NCBI RefSeq assembly: GCF_000383415.1
Contig: NZ_KB911259.1
Span: forward strand, 388,592-452,591
Origin: Hyphomicrobium zavarzinii ATCC 27496
GTDB lineage: Bacteria; Pseudomonadota; Alphaproteobacteria; Rhizobiales; Hyphomicrobiaceae
Length of the DNA: 64,000 bases
Direction: 5' to 3'
The notes beneath the pieces were generated by a model. That model had not been told where the DNA came from and made no database searches. It was given only the letters and a program-made list of their open reading frames with translations. Of this stretch, positions 1-8,647 are shown piece after piece. A program made the translations under genes and the position numbers. Within the stretch, counting starts at the first letter, position 1. Each line of letters starts with the position of its first letter.

Positions 1-174
1 CCTGAATCCACCGTCTTCTGCTTGATGTTCGAAGGAGCCTCTGTCCCCCCGGCGCTCGTCCGCCTCCTCGAGAGTGGCGAGCTTATCGATCATCCGCCAG
101 GGCATAGGACGCTGCACGATGGCATCGTAATAGCGGCGCAGCTCCCCGCCCAAATGTTTGAGCATCTCCGTCAT
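1..174 (-). CDS. nepR: NepR-like anti-sigma factor (partial, runs off left edge)
   Basis: The reading frame starts at ATG 174 and stays open to the window edge, so the C-terminus is missing. Residues about 10-40 read LRRYYDAIVQRPMPWRMIDKL, close to the two-helix core of NepR proteins (LRxxYDxVxxEPxPDRFxxLL). NepR sequesters the ECF sigma factor EcfG and releases it when the response regulator PhyR is phosphorylated, which starts the general stress response of Alphaproteobacteria. The usual partners ecfG and phyR would lie to the left and cannot be seen. A possible EcfG-type promoter sits just upstream. The canonical PD pair of the EPxPD motif reads MPW here, so this may be a divergent paralogue. 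The start is uncertain; a second ATG is present at 165. Confidence 0.6.
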   Translation of the reverse strand, partial: MTEMLKHLGGELRRYYDAIVQRPMPWRMIDKLATLEEADERRGDRGSFEHQAEDGGFR

Positions 175-182
175 GGGCCTAG

Positions 183-207
183 AACTTGTGGGAGAGGAGG
201 AGGTTCC
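183..207 (-). promoter_or_regulatory. Possible EcfG (general stress sigma factor) promoter
   Basis: On the minus strand GGAAC (207-203) is followed after 16 bases by AGTT (186-183), close to the EcfG consensus GGAAC-N16/17-CGTT. It points at the nepR-like gene, in line with the autoregulation known for nepR-ecfG operons. Transcription would start only a few bases before ATG 174, so the message would be nearly leaderless or would use ATG 165. Confidence 0.4.
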
Positions 208-288
208 ATGCGTCAGGGTACACTTTTCCCTGCTCGCACCGTGGGTCCCCTGTCTATATCTCTAGAGTAGACGGGGAAGGACTCACAC

Positions 289-1812
289 ATGACGGACGCG
301 ACAGGATCGAGCTGGCAGCGGCTCGGCCAAAAGCTGGAAACGGCGCTCCTAAATCCCATTCGTGCGTTCCGTCCGCGCTACCTGCCGCTGCTGATGGTTT
401 ACTTCGCTTACGGCGCCCTCGGCATCGTCACCATCGCCGAAAGCTTCTGGATCAAGTCTGCACTGACACTTTCCGCGTCTGAGCTGGCGGCACTCAGCGT
501 GTGGCTCACGCTGCCTTGGACCATCAAGATGGTGTTCGGAGAGCTCGTCGACGCAGTGCCCGTGTTCGGCTCCCAGCGCCGCGCCTACGTGCTGATCGGC
601 GGCGCCCTCGTGGCTCTCGGCCTTCTCACGCTTGCAGGGGCCGCGGGCGGCTGGCTGACCTTCGCCACGCCGCCTGATCTCTACCGCATCGGATCGTTCC
701 TGAGCGTGGTCGGCGTGGTGTTGCAGGACGTGACTGCCGACGCAATGAGCACCGAAGTCGTAGATCGCGAGAACCCGGACGGAACACCGCGCGCCCCGAA
801 AGACATCAACCGCGATCTCGGCATGGTGCAGGTGCTGGGGCGTCTTTCGCTCTCGCTCGGCATGGTGGCGGTGGCAGGTCTCGCGGGCTTCCTGGCGAGC
901 GTCTTTTCCTATGAGACCGTCTTCCTCTGTGGCCTCGTCATTCCGCTGATCTCCATATCGGGCGCGCTCCTGATCGACATCAACACCGCCGAGACCCGGC
1001 CTGTAGACTGGCGCATCCTGGGCGGCGGCATCGCCTTCGGTAGCGCCGTCTTCGTGCTCGCCATCACCGGCGTTCCCTACAGCCAGGAGGTGGTGTTCCT
1101 CGTGTCGATGGCCGTGGTGTCCGCCATGCTCTGGCGCGTCGTCAGCGATCTCGATCCCGAAACCAAGGAGAAGATCTTCTACGCCGCCCTCATCATCTTC
1201 GTGTTCCGCGCGACGCCGCTCGTCGGACAGGGCTACACCTGGTTCACCATCGACGTGCTCGGCTTCGACGAGGCATTTCAGGGAACGCTGAACCAGATCG
1301 GCGCGCTGCTGGCTCTTCTCGGCACCTGGGTGTTCTCGGACGCCATCACCGGCCGGCCCATTCCCGTCGTGCTCTTCTGGCTTACCATCGCCGCGACGGT
1401 GCTGACGCTGCCGAGCCTCGCGCTGACGCTCGGCATCAGCCAATGGACGGAAGCGACGTTCGGTTTCGGCGCGCGCACCATCGCCATCATCGACACCGCC
1501 GCATCATCGCCGTTCCTGCAATTGAGCATGATCCCATTGCTCACGCTCTGCGCCATCTACGCGCCGGAAAAGCGCCGCGCCACGTGGTTCGCTCTGATGG
1601 GCTCTCTCATGAACCTCGCCCTAGTCGCCGGCGCCCTGCAGACGAAGTACCTCAACACGATCTTTGTCGTCGATCGCGGCTCCTACGAAAACCTTCCCTT
1701 GATCCTCGGCACGGTGATGGCGATCGGCCTGATCGCGCCGCTGACGGCGATCCTGCTGTTCGGATATCACTTGAACGGAGGGAACGGGCGACCTCCTGTG
1801 CGGCAGGACTGA
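289..1812 (+). CDS. BT1/folate-biopterin-type MFS transporter
   Basis: This 507-residue protein is almost entirely hydrophobic, with about 12 predicted membrane segments. The stretch after the second helix, KMVFGELVDAVPVFGSQRRAY (roughly residues 78-98), matches the loop signature of the BT1 / folate-biopterin transporter family of the major facilitator superfamily (GxxxDSxPIxGxRRxPY). Family members move folates or pterins, and related proteins occur in photosynthetic bacteria. The substrate here is unknown. The start follows a GGAAGGA ribosome site. It stands alone: the next gene converges on it 15 bases downstream. A 20-codon frame with an AGGAGG site (208-270) precedes it, but I see no sign that it is a real leader peptide. 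Confidence 0.7.
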   Translation: MTDATGSSWQRLGQKLETALLNPIRAFRPRYLPLLMVYFAYGALGIVTIAESFWIKSALTLSASELAALSVWLTLPWTIKMVFGELVDAVPVFGSQRRAYVLIGGALVALGLLTLAGAAGGWLTFATPPDLYRIGSFLSVVGVVLQDVTADAMSTEVVDRENPDGTPRAPKDINRDLGMVQVLGRLSLSLGMVAVAGLAGFLASVFSYETVFLCGLVIPLISISGALLIDINTAETRPVDWRILGGGIAFGSAVFVLAITGVPYSQEVVFLVSMAVVSAMLWRVVSDLDPETKEKIFYAALIIFVFRATPLVGQGYTWFTIDVLGFDEAFQGTLNQIGALLALLGTWVFSDAITGRPIPVVLFWLTIAATVLTLPSLALTLGISQWTEATFGFGARTIAIIDTAASSPFLQLSMIPLLTLCAIYAPEKRRATWFALMGSLMNLALVAGALQTKYLNTIFVVDRGSYENLPLILGTVMAIGLIAPLTAILLFGYHLNGGNGRPPVRQD

Positions 1813-1827
1813 CCGCAGGCGCGGGCG

Positions 1828-2991
1828 TCAGCGCTGGTTCGAGCCGTAGAGAGGACTGGATGATCCGACACGCGTCCCGTCCTCGGCGAGATAGAAGCTG
1901 TTCACCCAGCCCTTGATCTCGCCGTAGCGGATCGGACACCAGTCTGCCTGGCACTGCCCGGTGATCTCGACGCGCCGCCCCGTGGCGGGAATGCCCGCGA
2001 TCGAAGCATGGGTTTCCGAGGGTCCTCGCCGCACGTTGAGAACGTCGCCCCGGCTGACACCCCGCACCTTGTAGAGGGACGGCGTGATCACGGACGTCAT
2101 CGCCACTTGCTGGCTCTTGCCTGCGCGCCCCTGGGCTTTCTCCTTGTCAGGAGCCGCACGCGTCTGAGCCGCTCGATCGGAGGAGGCGCCAGCATCACCG
2201 GCCGGCGGAAGATGAGCGACGACGACAGGCTTCTTCACGGGCTTGGCGTGCGGCGTCGCGGCCTTCTTGGCCGGAGGGGCGCTCGCGCTCTTGTAGTCCT
2301 CTTTGACGGTAACAGCCGGTGCCGAGGCATCAGGCGGTCCGGAGGCGACAGGCGCCGGCGACGTCGCTCCGTGACCACGGTCCGCATCGAGGAAGCCTGC
2401 TCCACCAATTCGCATCGCGGGAGCTTCGACGCGGCGCTCCGGCGGCGCTGCAGTCACGCTTGCGACCACGGCCGGTTTCACCTCGGCAGGCGCCTGCGAG
2501 GGAACGGTCTCGCGCGCTTGCTCAACTTTCTTGACAGGCGGAGTAGCAACAGGCGCCGGGTCTGCATTCGCGACTACGGCCGGGGCCGAGACGGGATTCT
2601 CCGGCGTTCCCCGCTCGACGAGCGTTGCCGTCCCTGTCTCGCCGTCATCGATCTTGCGCCAATAGATGCGCGAGCCTTCCTGCGTGATCGTGAGGCAGCG
2701 CACCTGCGCATCGAACCAGCGGAACCATTTGGTGCAGAGCTTGTCCGCGTCCACCCACCAGCGACCGCGATCCTTGCGCGAGCCGAGAATGGGCGCGAGC
2801 GCGCCTGCTTCCGCAGCGACGAGACCGTCGCTTCCGAAACGGATGGGAAGTGTCGTGCCGAGCGGGGTATCGATCTCGACCAGAGAGCCGGACACGGCCT
2901 CTTTCAGCGCGTCGTTTGCAAGAGGCACGGGCTCCGCGAGTGCGCCCGTCGCCGCCGACAAAACACTTATGACGATGAACGGCCTGAGCAA
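1828..2991 (-). CDS. Exported SH3-domain protein
   Basis: The 387-residue protein begins with a signal peptide (residues 1-19, ending ALA). A first folded part (about 25-130) is rich in Trp and Cys. A long Pro/Ala/Lys-rich linker follows (about 135-290), and a bacterial SH3 domain closes the protein (about 300-375, with VLNVRRGPSETH and the ending WCPIRYGEIKGWVNSFYL). SH3 domains of this kind usually bind cell-wall peptides, so a periplasmic or envelope role is likely. The linker is lysine-rich and may touch the wall or outer membrane. It is monocistronic and converges on the BT1 transporter. Its exact function is unknown. Confidence 0.7.
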   Translation of the reverse strand: MLRPFIVISVLSAATGALAEPVPLANDALKEAVSGSLVEIDTPLGTTLPIRFGSDGLVAAEAGALAPILGSRKDRGRWWVDADKLCTKWFRWFDAQVRCLTITQEGSRIYWRKIDDGETGTATLVERGTPENPVSAPAVVANADPAPVATPPVKKVEQARETVPSQAPAEVKPAVVASVTAAPPERRVEAPAMRIGGAGFLDADRGHGATSPAPVASGPPDASAPAVTVKEDYKSASAPPAKKAATPHAKPVKKPVVVAHLPPAGDAGASSDRAAQTRAAPDKEKAQGRAGKSQQVAMTSVITPSLYKVRGVSRGDVLNVRRGPSETHASIAGIPATGRRVEITGQCQADWCPIRYGEIKGWVNSFYLAEDGTRVGSSSPLYGSNQR

Positions 2992-3290
2992 GAAACGACC
3001 CTAACGCTACAGTACCCGACGGATGAGCCCTCTTCCTCCTACACGAGTGTGGCAGGAACAGGGTTGTCTCCCAGTCTTACGGCCTCCGAAAAACAAAGCG
3101 TGCCAAAGCTGTGCGACGTAAAGCTCGCTGAGCGCTCCTCGGCAGACCACCCTAATCATTAGGGGGGCGAGTGTTACCGTGAGGTAAAGAACCCCCTCCA
3201 CAGGCCACCCAGCCGCTCCCCTCCGAAATACTGTTTCTGAGCACATAAAGGTCTGGCTGCACGCCCGGAAACGCCAACGACGAGATACGA

Positions 3291-3304
3291 TTGACCCCGG
3301 TCTA
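3291..3304. promoter_or_regulatory. Fnr/Dnr-like box upstream of mog
   Basis: TTGAC-CCCG-GTCTA: the left half-site is perfect and the right one degenerate. A -10-like hexamer GATAGT (3325-3330) is centred 30 bases downstream, the class II activator geometry seen at the other boxes of this window. It lies 66 bases before the mog start. Confidence 0.5.
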
Positions 3305-3369
3305 GTGGCCCGGCTTTCCTGCATGATAGTCGCCTCCGAACGCGGTCTTCGAGAAGGCGGAGTGAGCAC

Positions 3370-3897
3370 ATGACGGCCAAGATAGGAGTGGTGACGGTGT
3401 CGGACCGCGCCAGCGCGGGCACCTACGAGGACAAGGGCGGCCCTGCCATCGTCGAGGTGCTGCGTGAGATCCTCCTCTCGCCTTGGCAACCCGTCATGCG
3501 GCTGGTTCCGGACGAGCGCACACGCGTCGAAAGCGCCCTTATCGAGCTGGCGGACCGGGAGCAGTGTGGCGCCATCTTCACCACCGGCGGCACGGGACCT
3601 TCCGCCCGTGACATCACGCCCGAGGCGACCGAGACCGTCTGCGAAAAAATATTGCCCGGTTTTGGAGAGCTGATGCGCGAGCGGAGCCTGGCGCAGGTGC
3701 CAACCGCGATCCTCTCGCGCCAGACAGCCGGCATCCGCGGCAGGACGCTGATCGTGAACCTGCCTGGCCGCCCCGCTTCAATCCGGCTCTGCATGATGGC
3801 CGTGTTCCCCGCCATCCCCTATTGCATCGATCTGATCGGCGGGCCGCGCCTGGAGACTGACCCCGAGAAATGCCGGGCCTTCAGGCCGCCGTCCTGA
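3370..3897 (+). CDS. mog: Molybdopterin adenylyltransferase (MogA/MoaB type)
   Basis: The enzyme adenylylates molybdopterin so that molybdate can be inserted, a late step of molybdenum cofactor synthesis in the cytoplasm. The 175-residue length fits the family. Signature stretches are TVSDRASAGTYEDKGGP near the N-terminus (residues 9-25) and the GGTGPSARDITPEAT loop that binds the cofactor (about 74-88). The start has a GGAG site seven bases upstream. Its placement behind an Fnr-like box fits molybdenum-enzyme demand during nitrate respiration; no molybdoenzyme is encoded in this window. It converges on ubiX with an 11-base gap. Confidence 0.85.
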   Translation: MTAKIGVVTVSDRASAGTYEDKGGPAIVEVLREILLSPWQPVMRLVPDERTRVESALIELADREQCGAIFTTGGTGPSARDITPEATETVCEKILPGFGELMRERSLAQVPTAILSRQTAGIRGRTLIVNLPGRPASIRLCMMAVFPAIPYCIDLIGGPRLETDPEKCRAFRPPS

Positions 3898-3908
3898 AGC
3901 GAGCGGCG

Positions 3909-4505
3909 TCAGCCCGGATAGGCCGGCTGCTCGCCCCCCGTCCACGGCATGGCCAAAGGCGCCATGTCGAGCCCCAGCAGATCGATGGCGCGACGGGCGA
4001 TATGGTCGATGATCTCCTCTATCGTCGTCGGGCCGTGATAGAAGGCCGGAACCGGCGGCAGGATGATCCCCCCATACTCCGTAACGGAAGCCATCGCGCG
4101 AAGGTGGCCGAGATGCAGGGGGCTCTCCCGCGCAATGAGCACCAGACGGCGCCGCTCCTTCAAATGAACGTCCGCCGCACGCGTCAGCAGATTGTCGGAA
4201 ATTCCCGATGCGATCGCGGACAGCGTCCGCATCGAGCACGGCGCAACCACCATGCCCGCGCTGCTGAAGGAGCCGCTGGCAATGGAGGCGCCGATGTCCC
4301 GAATATTGTGGCGCAACGTCGCCATCCGCTCGAGCCGCCCCAGCGCATCGCGCCCCGCTTCCTGCAAAAGCGTCCGCTTCGCCGCATCCGACACGACGAG
4401 ATGCAGCTCGACATCCGGAACCGCGGACAGAAGCTCCCCGATGCGGATTGCGATCTTAGCCCCCGATGCGCCACTGACCCCGAGCACCACGCGTGCAAGC
4501 TTCAT
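3909..4505 (-). CDS. ubiX: Flavin prenyltransferase UbiX
   Basis: UbiX joins dimethylallyl phosphate to FMN, making the prenylated flavin needed by UbiD. The 198-residue protein starts with the typical nucleotide-binding motif VLGVSGASGA (residues 7-16). It has the conserved VVAPCSMRTLSAIASG stretch (about 85-100), the NLLTRAADVHLKERR loop and a Pro-rich end (ILPPVPAFYHGP). Start ATG 4505 overlaps the ubiD stop as ATGA, so translation is probably coupled. With ubiD it forms the leftward arm of a divergent ubiquinone locus. Confidence 0.9.
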   Translation of the reverse strand: MKLARVVLGVSGASGAKIAIRIGELLSAVPDVELHLVVSDAAKRTLLQEAGRDALGRLERMATLRHNIRDIGASIASGSFSSAGMVVAPCSMRTLSAIASGISDNLLTRAADVHLKERRRLVLIARESPLHLGHLRAMASVTEYGGIILPPVPAFYHGPTTIEEIIDHIARRAIDLLGLDMAPLAMPWTGGEQPAYPG

Positions 4506-6037
4506 GAGTGTCCTCCGATAGATGAGCGGGCTCCTTCGCCGGTTACATCGAGCCCCAACCGCTTCCACATGGCGTCTACGCGCGCGGCAACGGCGGAATC
4601 CATGGCGAGCACGCGCCCCCACTCCCGATCCGTCTCGGCTCCGATCTTGGTCGTGGCGTCGATGCCGAGCTTGCCCCCGAGCCCCGAGACGGGCGATGCG
4701 AAATCCAGATAGTCGATCGGCGTCCGCTCCGTGATCATGAGATCCCGCGAGGCATCCATCCGCGTCGAGATTGCCCAGGAAATGTCGCGCCAATTGTGCA
4801 CGTCGATATCCTCGTCCACCACGACGATCACCTTGGTGTAGGAGAACTGCGGCAACAGGCTCCACAGCGCCATCATCACCCGGCGGGCCTGCCCGGCGTA
4901 GCGCTTACGGATCGAAACGATCGCCATGCGGTAGGAGCAGGCATCGGGCGGCAGCCAGCAATCCACCACCTCGGGCACCTGCCGGCGAAGGATGGGAATG
5001 AAGAGCTCGTTCAGCACCTCGCCGATGACGGACGGCTCGTCCGGCGGCCGCCCGGTGAACGTGGAAAGGTAGATCGGATCGGCCCGCGTCGTGATGGCCG
5101 TGACGCGGAGAACGGGAAACTCCTCGATCGCGTTGTAATACCCCGTATGATCGCCGAACGGCCCTTCGGGCGCAGTCTCGTGCGCGGAGACAAAGCCCTC
5201 GATCACGATCTCCGCATCCGCAGGCACCGCGAGAGGAACGCTCACGCACCGCGCGAGCCGGGGCCTTTCTCCGCGCAGAAGGCCAGAGAACCGCAACTCG
5301 GAAATCGTCTCCGGCAAGGGCAGCACCGCCGAGAGAATGGTGGCCGGATCGGCACCGACGACGACCGCGATCGGCATCTCACGCCCCTCGTCGCTCCACA
5401 AACGATGATGCGCGGCCCCGCCCCGATGCGCGAGCCATCGCACGATGGCTCTGTCGGGCCCGAGTACCTGCATGCGGTAGACGCCCATGTTATAGCGCGA
5501 AAGCGAGTCATCGCCCGGAGGGCGCGTGATCACGAGAGGCCAGGTGATGAGCGGAGCCGGCTCCCCCGGCCAGCACGTCTGCACCGGAAATCTGTCGAGC
5601 GCGATATCCTGCCCCTTCTGCACCCGGGATTGCACGGGCGCGCGTCGCACGAAGGAGGGCATCATGCTCATGGCTGCCTTGAGCATTGGCAGGCGATCCA
5701 GCGCATCGCGATAGCCATCGACCGGCTCGGGCTCACGCAACGCGCTCAACAAGCTGCCGAAAGCCCGAACACGCGACGGCTCGATGCCGAGCCCCCAGGC
5801 CACACGCTCGCCCGTCCCGAAGAGATTGGCGAGCACAGGCACATCCGAAGCAGAGCCATCCGCAAGGAGAGGGCGCTCGAACAACAGCGCCGGCCCACCC
5901 TGCTGCAAGACGCGACGGTGTATCTCCGTCATGTCGTGCACCAGCGAGACCGGCTCGGTGACGCGCTTCAACGCGCCCTTTCCGTCGAGATAGCCGAGAA
6001 AGTCGCGCAGAGTGCGGAAACAGGCGAGATCGCGCAT
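4502..6037 (-). CDS. ubiD: 4-hydroxy-3-polyprenylbenzoate decarboxylase UbiD
   Basis: UbiD removes the carboxyl group of the polyprenylated 4-hydroxybenzoate in ubiquinone synthesis, using prenylated FMN. From ATG 6037 the protein has 511 residues, the normal family length, and starts MRDLACFRTLRDFLGYLD like many UbiDs. An upstream extension in frame to 6205 would cross the regulatory box and the start of ubiT, so I rejected it. Diagnostic parts are YNMGVYRMQVLGPDRAIVRW, the APEGPFGDHTGYY loop carrying an acidic active-site residue, and DVHNWRDISWAISTRMD near the end. It is the first gene of ubiD-ubiX, divergent from ubiTUV across a shared Fnr-like box. Confidence 0.9.
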   Translation of the reverse strand: MRDLACFRTLRDFLGYLDGKGALKRVTEPVSLVHDMTEIHRRVLQQGGPALLFERPLLADGSASDVPVLANLFGTGERVAWGLGIEPSRVRAFGSLLSALREPEPVDGYRDALDRLPMLKAAMSMMPSFVRRAPVQSRVQKGQDIALDRFPVQTCWPGEPAPLITWPLVITRPPGDDSLSRYNMGVYRMQVLGPDRAIVRWLAHRGGAAHHRLWSDEGREMPIAVVVGADPATILSAVLPLPETISELRFSGLLRGERPRLARCVSVPLAVPADAEIVIEGFVSAHETAPEGPFGDHTGYYNAIEEFPVLRVTAITTRADPIYLSTFTGRPPDEPSVIGEVLNELFIPILRRQVPEVVDCWLPPDACSYRMAIVSIRKRYAGQARRVMMALWSLLPQFSYTKVIVVVDEDIDVHNWRDISWAISTRMDASRDLMITERTPIDYLDFASPVSGLGGKLGIDATTKIGAETDREWGRVLAMDSAVAARVDAMWKRLGLDVTGEGARSSIGGHS

Positions 6038-6095
6038 AGAAATGGGCACTCCAGGCTCCGTCGCACGCACTAAACACTGCCTCCCACCGTCAAGT

Positions 6096-6109
6096 TTGAT
6101 CTGAGTTAA
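6096..6109. promoter_or_regulatory. Fnr/Dnr box serving two divergent ubi operons
   Basis: TTGAT-CTGA-GTTAA. On the plus strand TAAAAG (6131-6136) is centred 31 bases to the right; on the minus strand TTTAGT (6074-6069) is centred 31 bases to the left. One site could therefore act at about -41.5 for both ubiT-ubiU-ubiV and ubiD-ubiX. The symmetry supports a real bidirectional operator. Confidence 0.7.
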
Positions 6110-6153
6110 GTCACGACTCCTCGCCTCCTCTAAAAGGCTCCACGGGAGGCGAC

Positions 6154-6714
6154 ATGCAGGAGCAGGCACCGCAGCAGGTTTTACGCTTACCGGGTTTCGT
6201 TGCATGGGCGATGCGCCCCTTGCCTCTGTTGCCCCTGGAGATAGCCCTCGGCCGTCTCGTCAAAGGAATAGTCGCGCGTCACCCCGAGCTGGTCGGCAGG
6301 TTGAACGGAAGCGAGTGGCGTTGTGTAGCTGTCGATCCGAACGACCTGCCGTTCGTCATCCTGCTCGATATGCGCGAGGGAAGTCTGACCTTGAGGCTGG
6401 CCCGCACGCTCGACAGCGAGACGGCCCACGCGCGCATCTCCGGTCCCCTGATCGCACTGGTCGGCCTCGTCGACGGCGTCTACGACGGTGATGCTCTGTT
6501 CTTCTCGCGCGATCTCGTCATCGAAGGCGACATTGAAACGGTTCTGGCCCTGCGCAACGCAATCGACGATGCGGACATCGGCCTCCTGCGCGAGACTGCA
6601 GCCCTCCTTGAACCCTATGCCGCGCCCTTCGATCGCGTGGGGCGAAGTGCCATCGCCGTCGTCCGTCGCACTCTCGGCCTTGGCGGCGCGGAGCATCGAG
6701 GAAACGCATCGTGA
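6154..6714 (+). CDS. ubiT: Anaerobic ubiquinone accessory protein UbiT (SCP2 domain)
   Basis: This 186-residue protein matches the SCP2-like lipid-binding family of UbiT. In E. coli UbiT is needed, with UbiU and UbiV, to make ubiquinone without oxygen; it probably binds hydrophobic ubiquinone intermediates. Visible features are the N-terminal segment PLPLLPLEIALGRLVKGIV and the SCP2 core (about 60-150, with ARISGPLIALVGLVDGVYDGDALFFSRDLVIEGD shortened here to its landmarks ARISGPL and SRDLVIEGD). A GGGAGG ribosome site precedes ATG 6154. The stop overlaps the GTG start of ubiU as GTGA. It leads an operon behind an Fnr-like box, as expected for anaerobic expression. Confidence 0.85.
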   Translation: MQEQAPQQVLRLPGFVAWAMRPLPLLPLEIALGRLVKGIVARHPELVGRLNGSEWRCVAVDPNDLPFVILLDMREGSLTLRLARTLDSETAHARISGPLIALVGLVDGVYDGDALFFSRDLVIEGDIETVLALRNAIDDADIGLLRETAALLEPYAAPFDRVGRSAIAVVRRTLGLGGAEHRGNAS

Positions 6715-7712
6715 AGACAGAAACCCGACGCCCGCTGGAGCTGGTATGCCCGGCAGGCACGCCATCCGCGTTGAGAGCTGCCATCGAAGCCGGTGCCGAT
6801 GCGGTCTATTGCGGGTTCCGCGATGAAACCAACGCGCGCAACTTTCCGGGCCTGAACTTCAGCCGCGAGGAAATGAAATCCTCCATCGGATACGCTCACA
6901 GCCACGGCGCCAAGGTGCTGATCGCCGTGAACACCTTCGCGCGAGCGGGCGACCTCACGCCTTGGCTTAGCGCCATCGACGATGCGGCAACCCTCGGCGC
7001 CGACGCGGTCATTCTCGCGGACATGGGCCTCATGAGCTACGCCGCGAAGAACCACCCTGGCCTCCGCCTGCACGTCTCCGTGCAGGCCGCAGCCGCGAGC
7101 TCGGATTCCATCAACTTCTACGTCGAAGCCTTCGGCGTGAAACGCGTGGTTCTGCCGCGCGTTCTCAGCGTTCCCGAAATCGCGGCGGTGACGCGCAACG
7201 CGTCCTGCGAGACGGAGACGTTCGCGTTCGGCGGGCTCTGCGTCATGACCGAAGGACGCTGCTCGCTCTCCTCGTATGCCACCGGGCAATCCCCGAACAT
7301 GAACGGGGTATGCTCCCCCGCGAGCCACGTGAGCTATCGCCAGGAAGACGGCGTCATGGTCGCACGCCTGGGAGACTTCACTATCAACCGCTCGTCTGCG
7401 GACCAGCCCGTAGGCTACCCCACGCTCTGCAAAGGCCGCTTCAAGACCGGCGTCGGCGAAGGACACATCTTCGAGGAGCCGGTGAGCCTCGATGTGCGGC
7501 AGCTTTTGCCTGCGCTTCAGAATGCGGGCGTAACCGCCATCAAGATCGAAGGGCGCCAACGCAGCCGCGCCTACATCAAGGCCGTCGTCCACGCTTTCCG
7601 CGAAGCGCTCGATGCCCTGGCAGACAAGAGAAGCGTACCGATCAGCTCGCTCGCCCCGATCACGGAAGGACAAAGCGTGACCGGTGGCGCCTACGTGAAG
7701 ACCTGGCGATAA
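6711..7712 (+). CDS. ubiU: Oxygen-independent ubiquinone hydroxylase subunit UbiU
   Basis: A U32-peptidase-family protein of 333 residues. UbiU forms a heterodimer with UbiV that hydroxylates ubiquinone precursors without O2 and carries a [4Fe-4S] cluster. Four cysteines are at 177, 184, 201 and 240; their spacings of 7, 17 and 39 are the same as in E. coli UbiU as I recall it (C169, C176, C193, C232). That separates it from ordinary U32 proteases. The N-terminus ELVCPAGTPSALRAAIEAGAD is typical. The start is GTG 6711, overlapping the ubiT stop. It is the middle gene of ubiTUV. Confidence 0.92.
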   Translation: MKTETRRPLELVCPAGTPSALRAAIEAGADAVYCGFRDETNARNFPGLNFSREEMKSSIGYAHSHGAKVLIAVNTFARAGDLTPWLSAIDDAATLGADAVILADMGLMSYAAKNHPGLRLHVSVQAAAASSDSINFYVEAFGVKRVVLPRVLSVPEIAAVTRNASCETETFAFGGLCVMTEGRCSLSSYATGQSPNMNGVCSPASHVSYRQEDGVMVARLGDFTINRSSADQPVGYPTLCKGRFKTGVGEGHIFEEPVSLDVRQLLPALQNAGVTAIKIEGRQRSRAYIKAVVHAFREALDALADKRSVPISSLAPITEGQSVTGGAYVKTWR

Positions 7713-7733
7713 CCAGAAAGAGGACGCTCGCGC

Positions 7734-8633
7734 ATGTCTCGCACGACACTCACGCTAGGCCCCCTTCTCTACAATTGGCCGGCCGCAGACTGGCGGGATT
7801 TCTACGCGCGCATCGCCGACGAGGCACCTGTCGACACCGTCTGCATCGGCGAGGTCGTCTGCTCCAAGCGCCAGCCCTTCTACGCCGACGTGATCCCCGA
7901 AACCATCGAGCGGCTGGAGCGCGCCGGAAAGACGGTGATCCTGAGCACCCTGGCGCTTCCGACGCTTGACCGCGAGCTTAAATATTGCGGCTCGCTGGCG
8001 CGCGAAGCCTCGCAGATGATCGAGGTCAACGATATCTCGACGATCCCCGCGCTCGCGAAACGGCCACACGCGATCGGGCCGTTGATCAACGTCTACAACG
8101 AGGCAGCCGCCGCCTTTCTCATCGCAGGCGGAGCGGCGCGCATCGCTCTGCCGCCGGAGTTGCCGCTCAAATCCATCTCCGCCATCGTCGCGGCCGCCCG
8201 GAACGCGGTCATTGAAGTCTGGGCGTTCGGGCGCATTCCCCTCGCAATCTCCGCGCGCTGCTATCATGCCCGCCTGCACGGAAGAACCAAAGACTCCTGC
8301 CAGTTCGTCTGCGAGCAGGACCTGGACGGCCTCGATGTCGAAACGCTCGACGGAGAGAGATTCCTTGCCGTCAACGGCGTGCAGACGCTGTCCTACTCCT
8401 ACTGCAATCTGATCTTCGAGGCGCGCCAGCTCGAGAGCCTCGGCGTCTCAGCCCTGCGTCTCTCCCCCCATACCTGCGATATGGTCGCCGTCTCACAGAT
8501 TTTCCGCGACGTGCTCGACGGCATTCGCGAACCTTCGCACGCCATGCGGGCGATGCGCACCATCTGCTCCGACGCCGCCTTCTCCAACGGCTTCGTGCAC
8601 GGAACAAACGGCGCGCTCTATGTTCTCGAGTGA
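7734..8633 (+). CDS. ubiV: Oxygen-independent ubiquinone hydroxylase subunit UbiV
   Basis: A second U32-family protein (299 residues), partner of UbiU. The cluster ligands can be placed at C43 (in VVCSKR), C176, C189 and C193; the last three are spaced 13 and 4 as in E. coli UbiV (C180, C193, C197 from memory). The N-terminus LGPLLYNWPAADWRDFY is characteristic. It lies 21 bases after ubiU, with AGAAAGAGG as a plausible ribosome site. Its last bases overlap a possible GTG start of the next gene. UbiU and UbiV together replace the oxygen-dependent flavin hydroxylases under anoxia. Confidence 0.92.
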   Translation: MSRTTLTLGPLLYNWPAADWRDFYARIADEAPVDTVCIGEVVCSKRQPFYADVIPETIERLERAGKTVILSTLALPTLDRELKYCGSLAREASQMIEVNDISTIPALAKRPHAIGPLINVYNEAAAAFLIAGGAARIALPPELPLKSISAIVAAARNAVIEVWAFGRIPLAISARCYHARLHGRTKDSCQFVCEQDLDGLDVETLDGERFLAVNGVQTLSYSYCNLIFEARQLESLGVSALRLSPHTCDMVAVSQIFRDVLDGIREPSHAMRAMRTICSDAAFSNGFVHGTNGALYVLE

Positions 8634-8647
8634 ACCTGGGATCTGAC

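Noticed and set aside
208..270. 20-codon frame with an AGGAGG site before the BT1 transporter gene
   Set aside because: The G-rich site overlaps the opposite-strand promoter, and the peptide has no regulatory features such as repeated codons or a hairpin after it.
349..1443. Long open frame opposite the BT1 transporter gene
   Set aside because: It is antisense to a clear membrane protein and is rich in His, Asp and Arg, as is typical of mirror frames in GC-rich DNA.
6038..6205. N-terminal extension of UbiD to 6205
   Set aside because: It would cross the Fnr-like box and the start of ubiT, and the extra residues show no similarity to UbiD.
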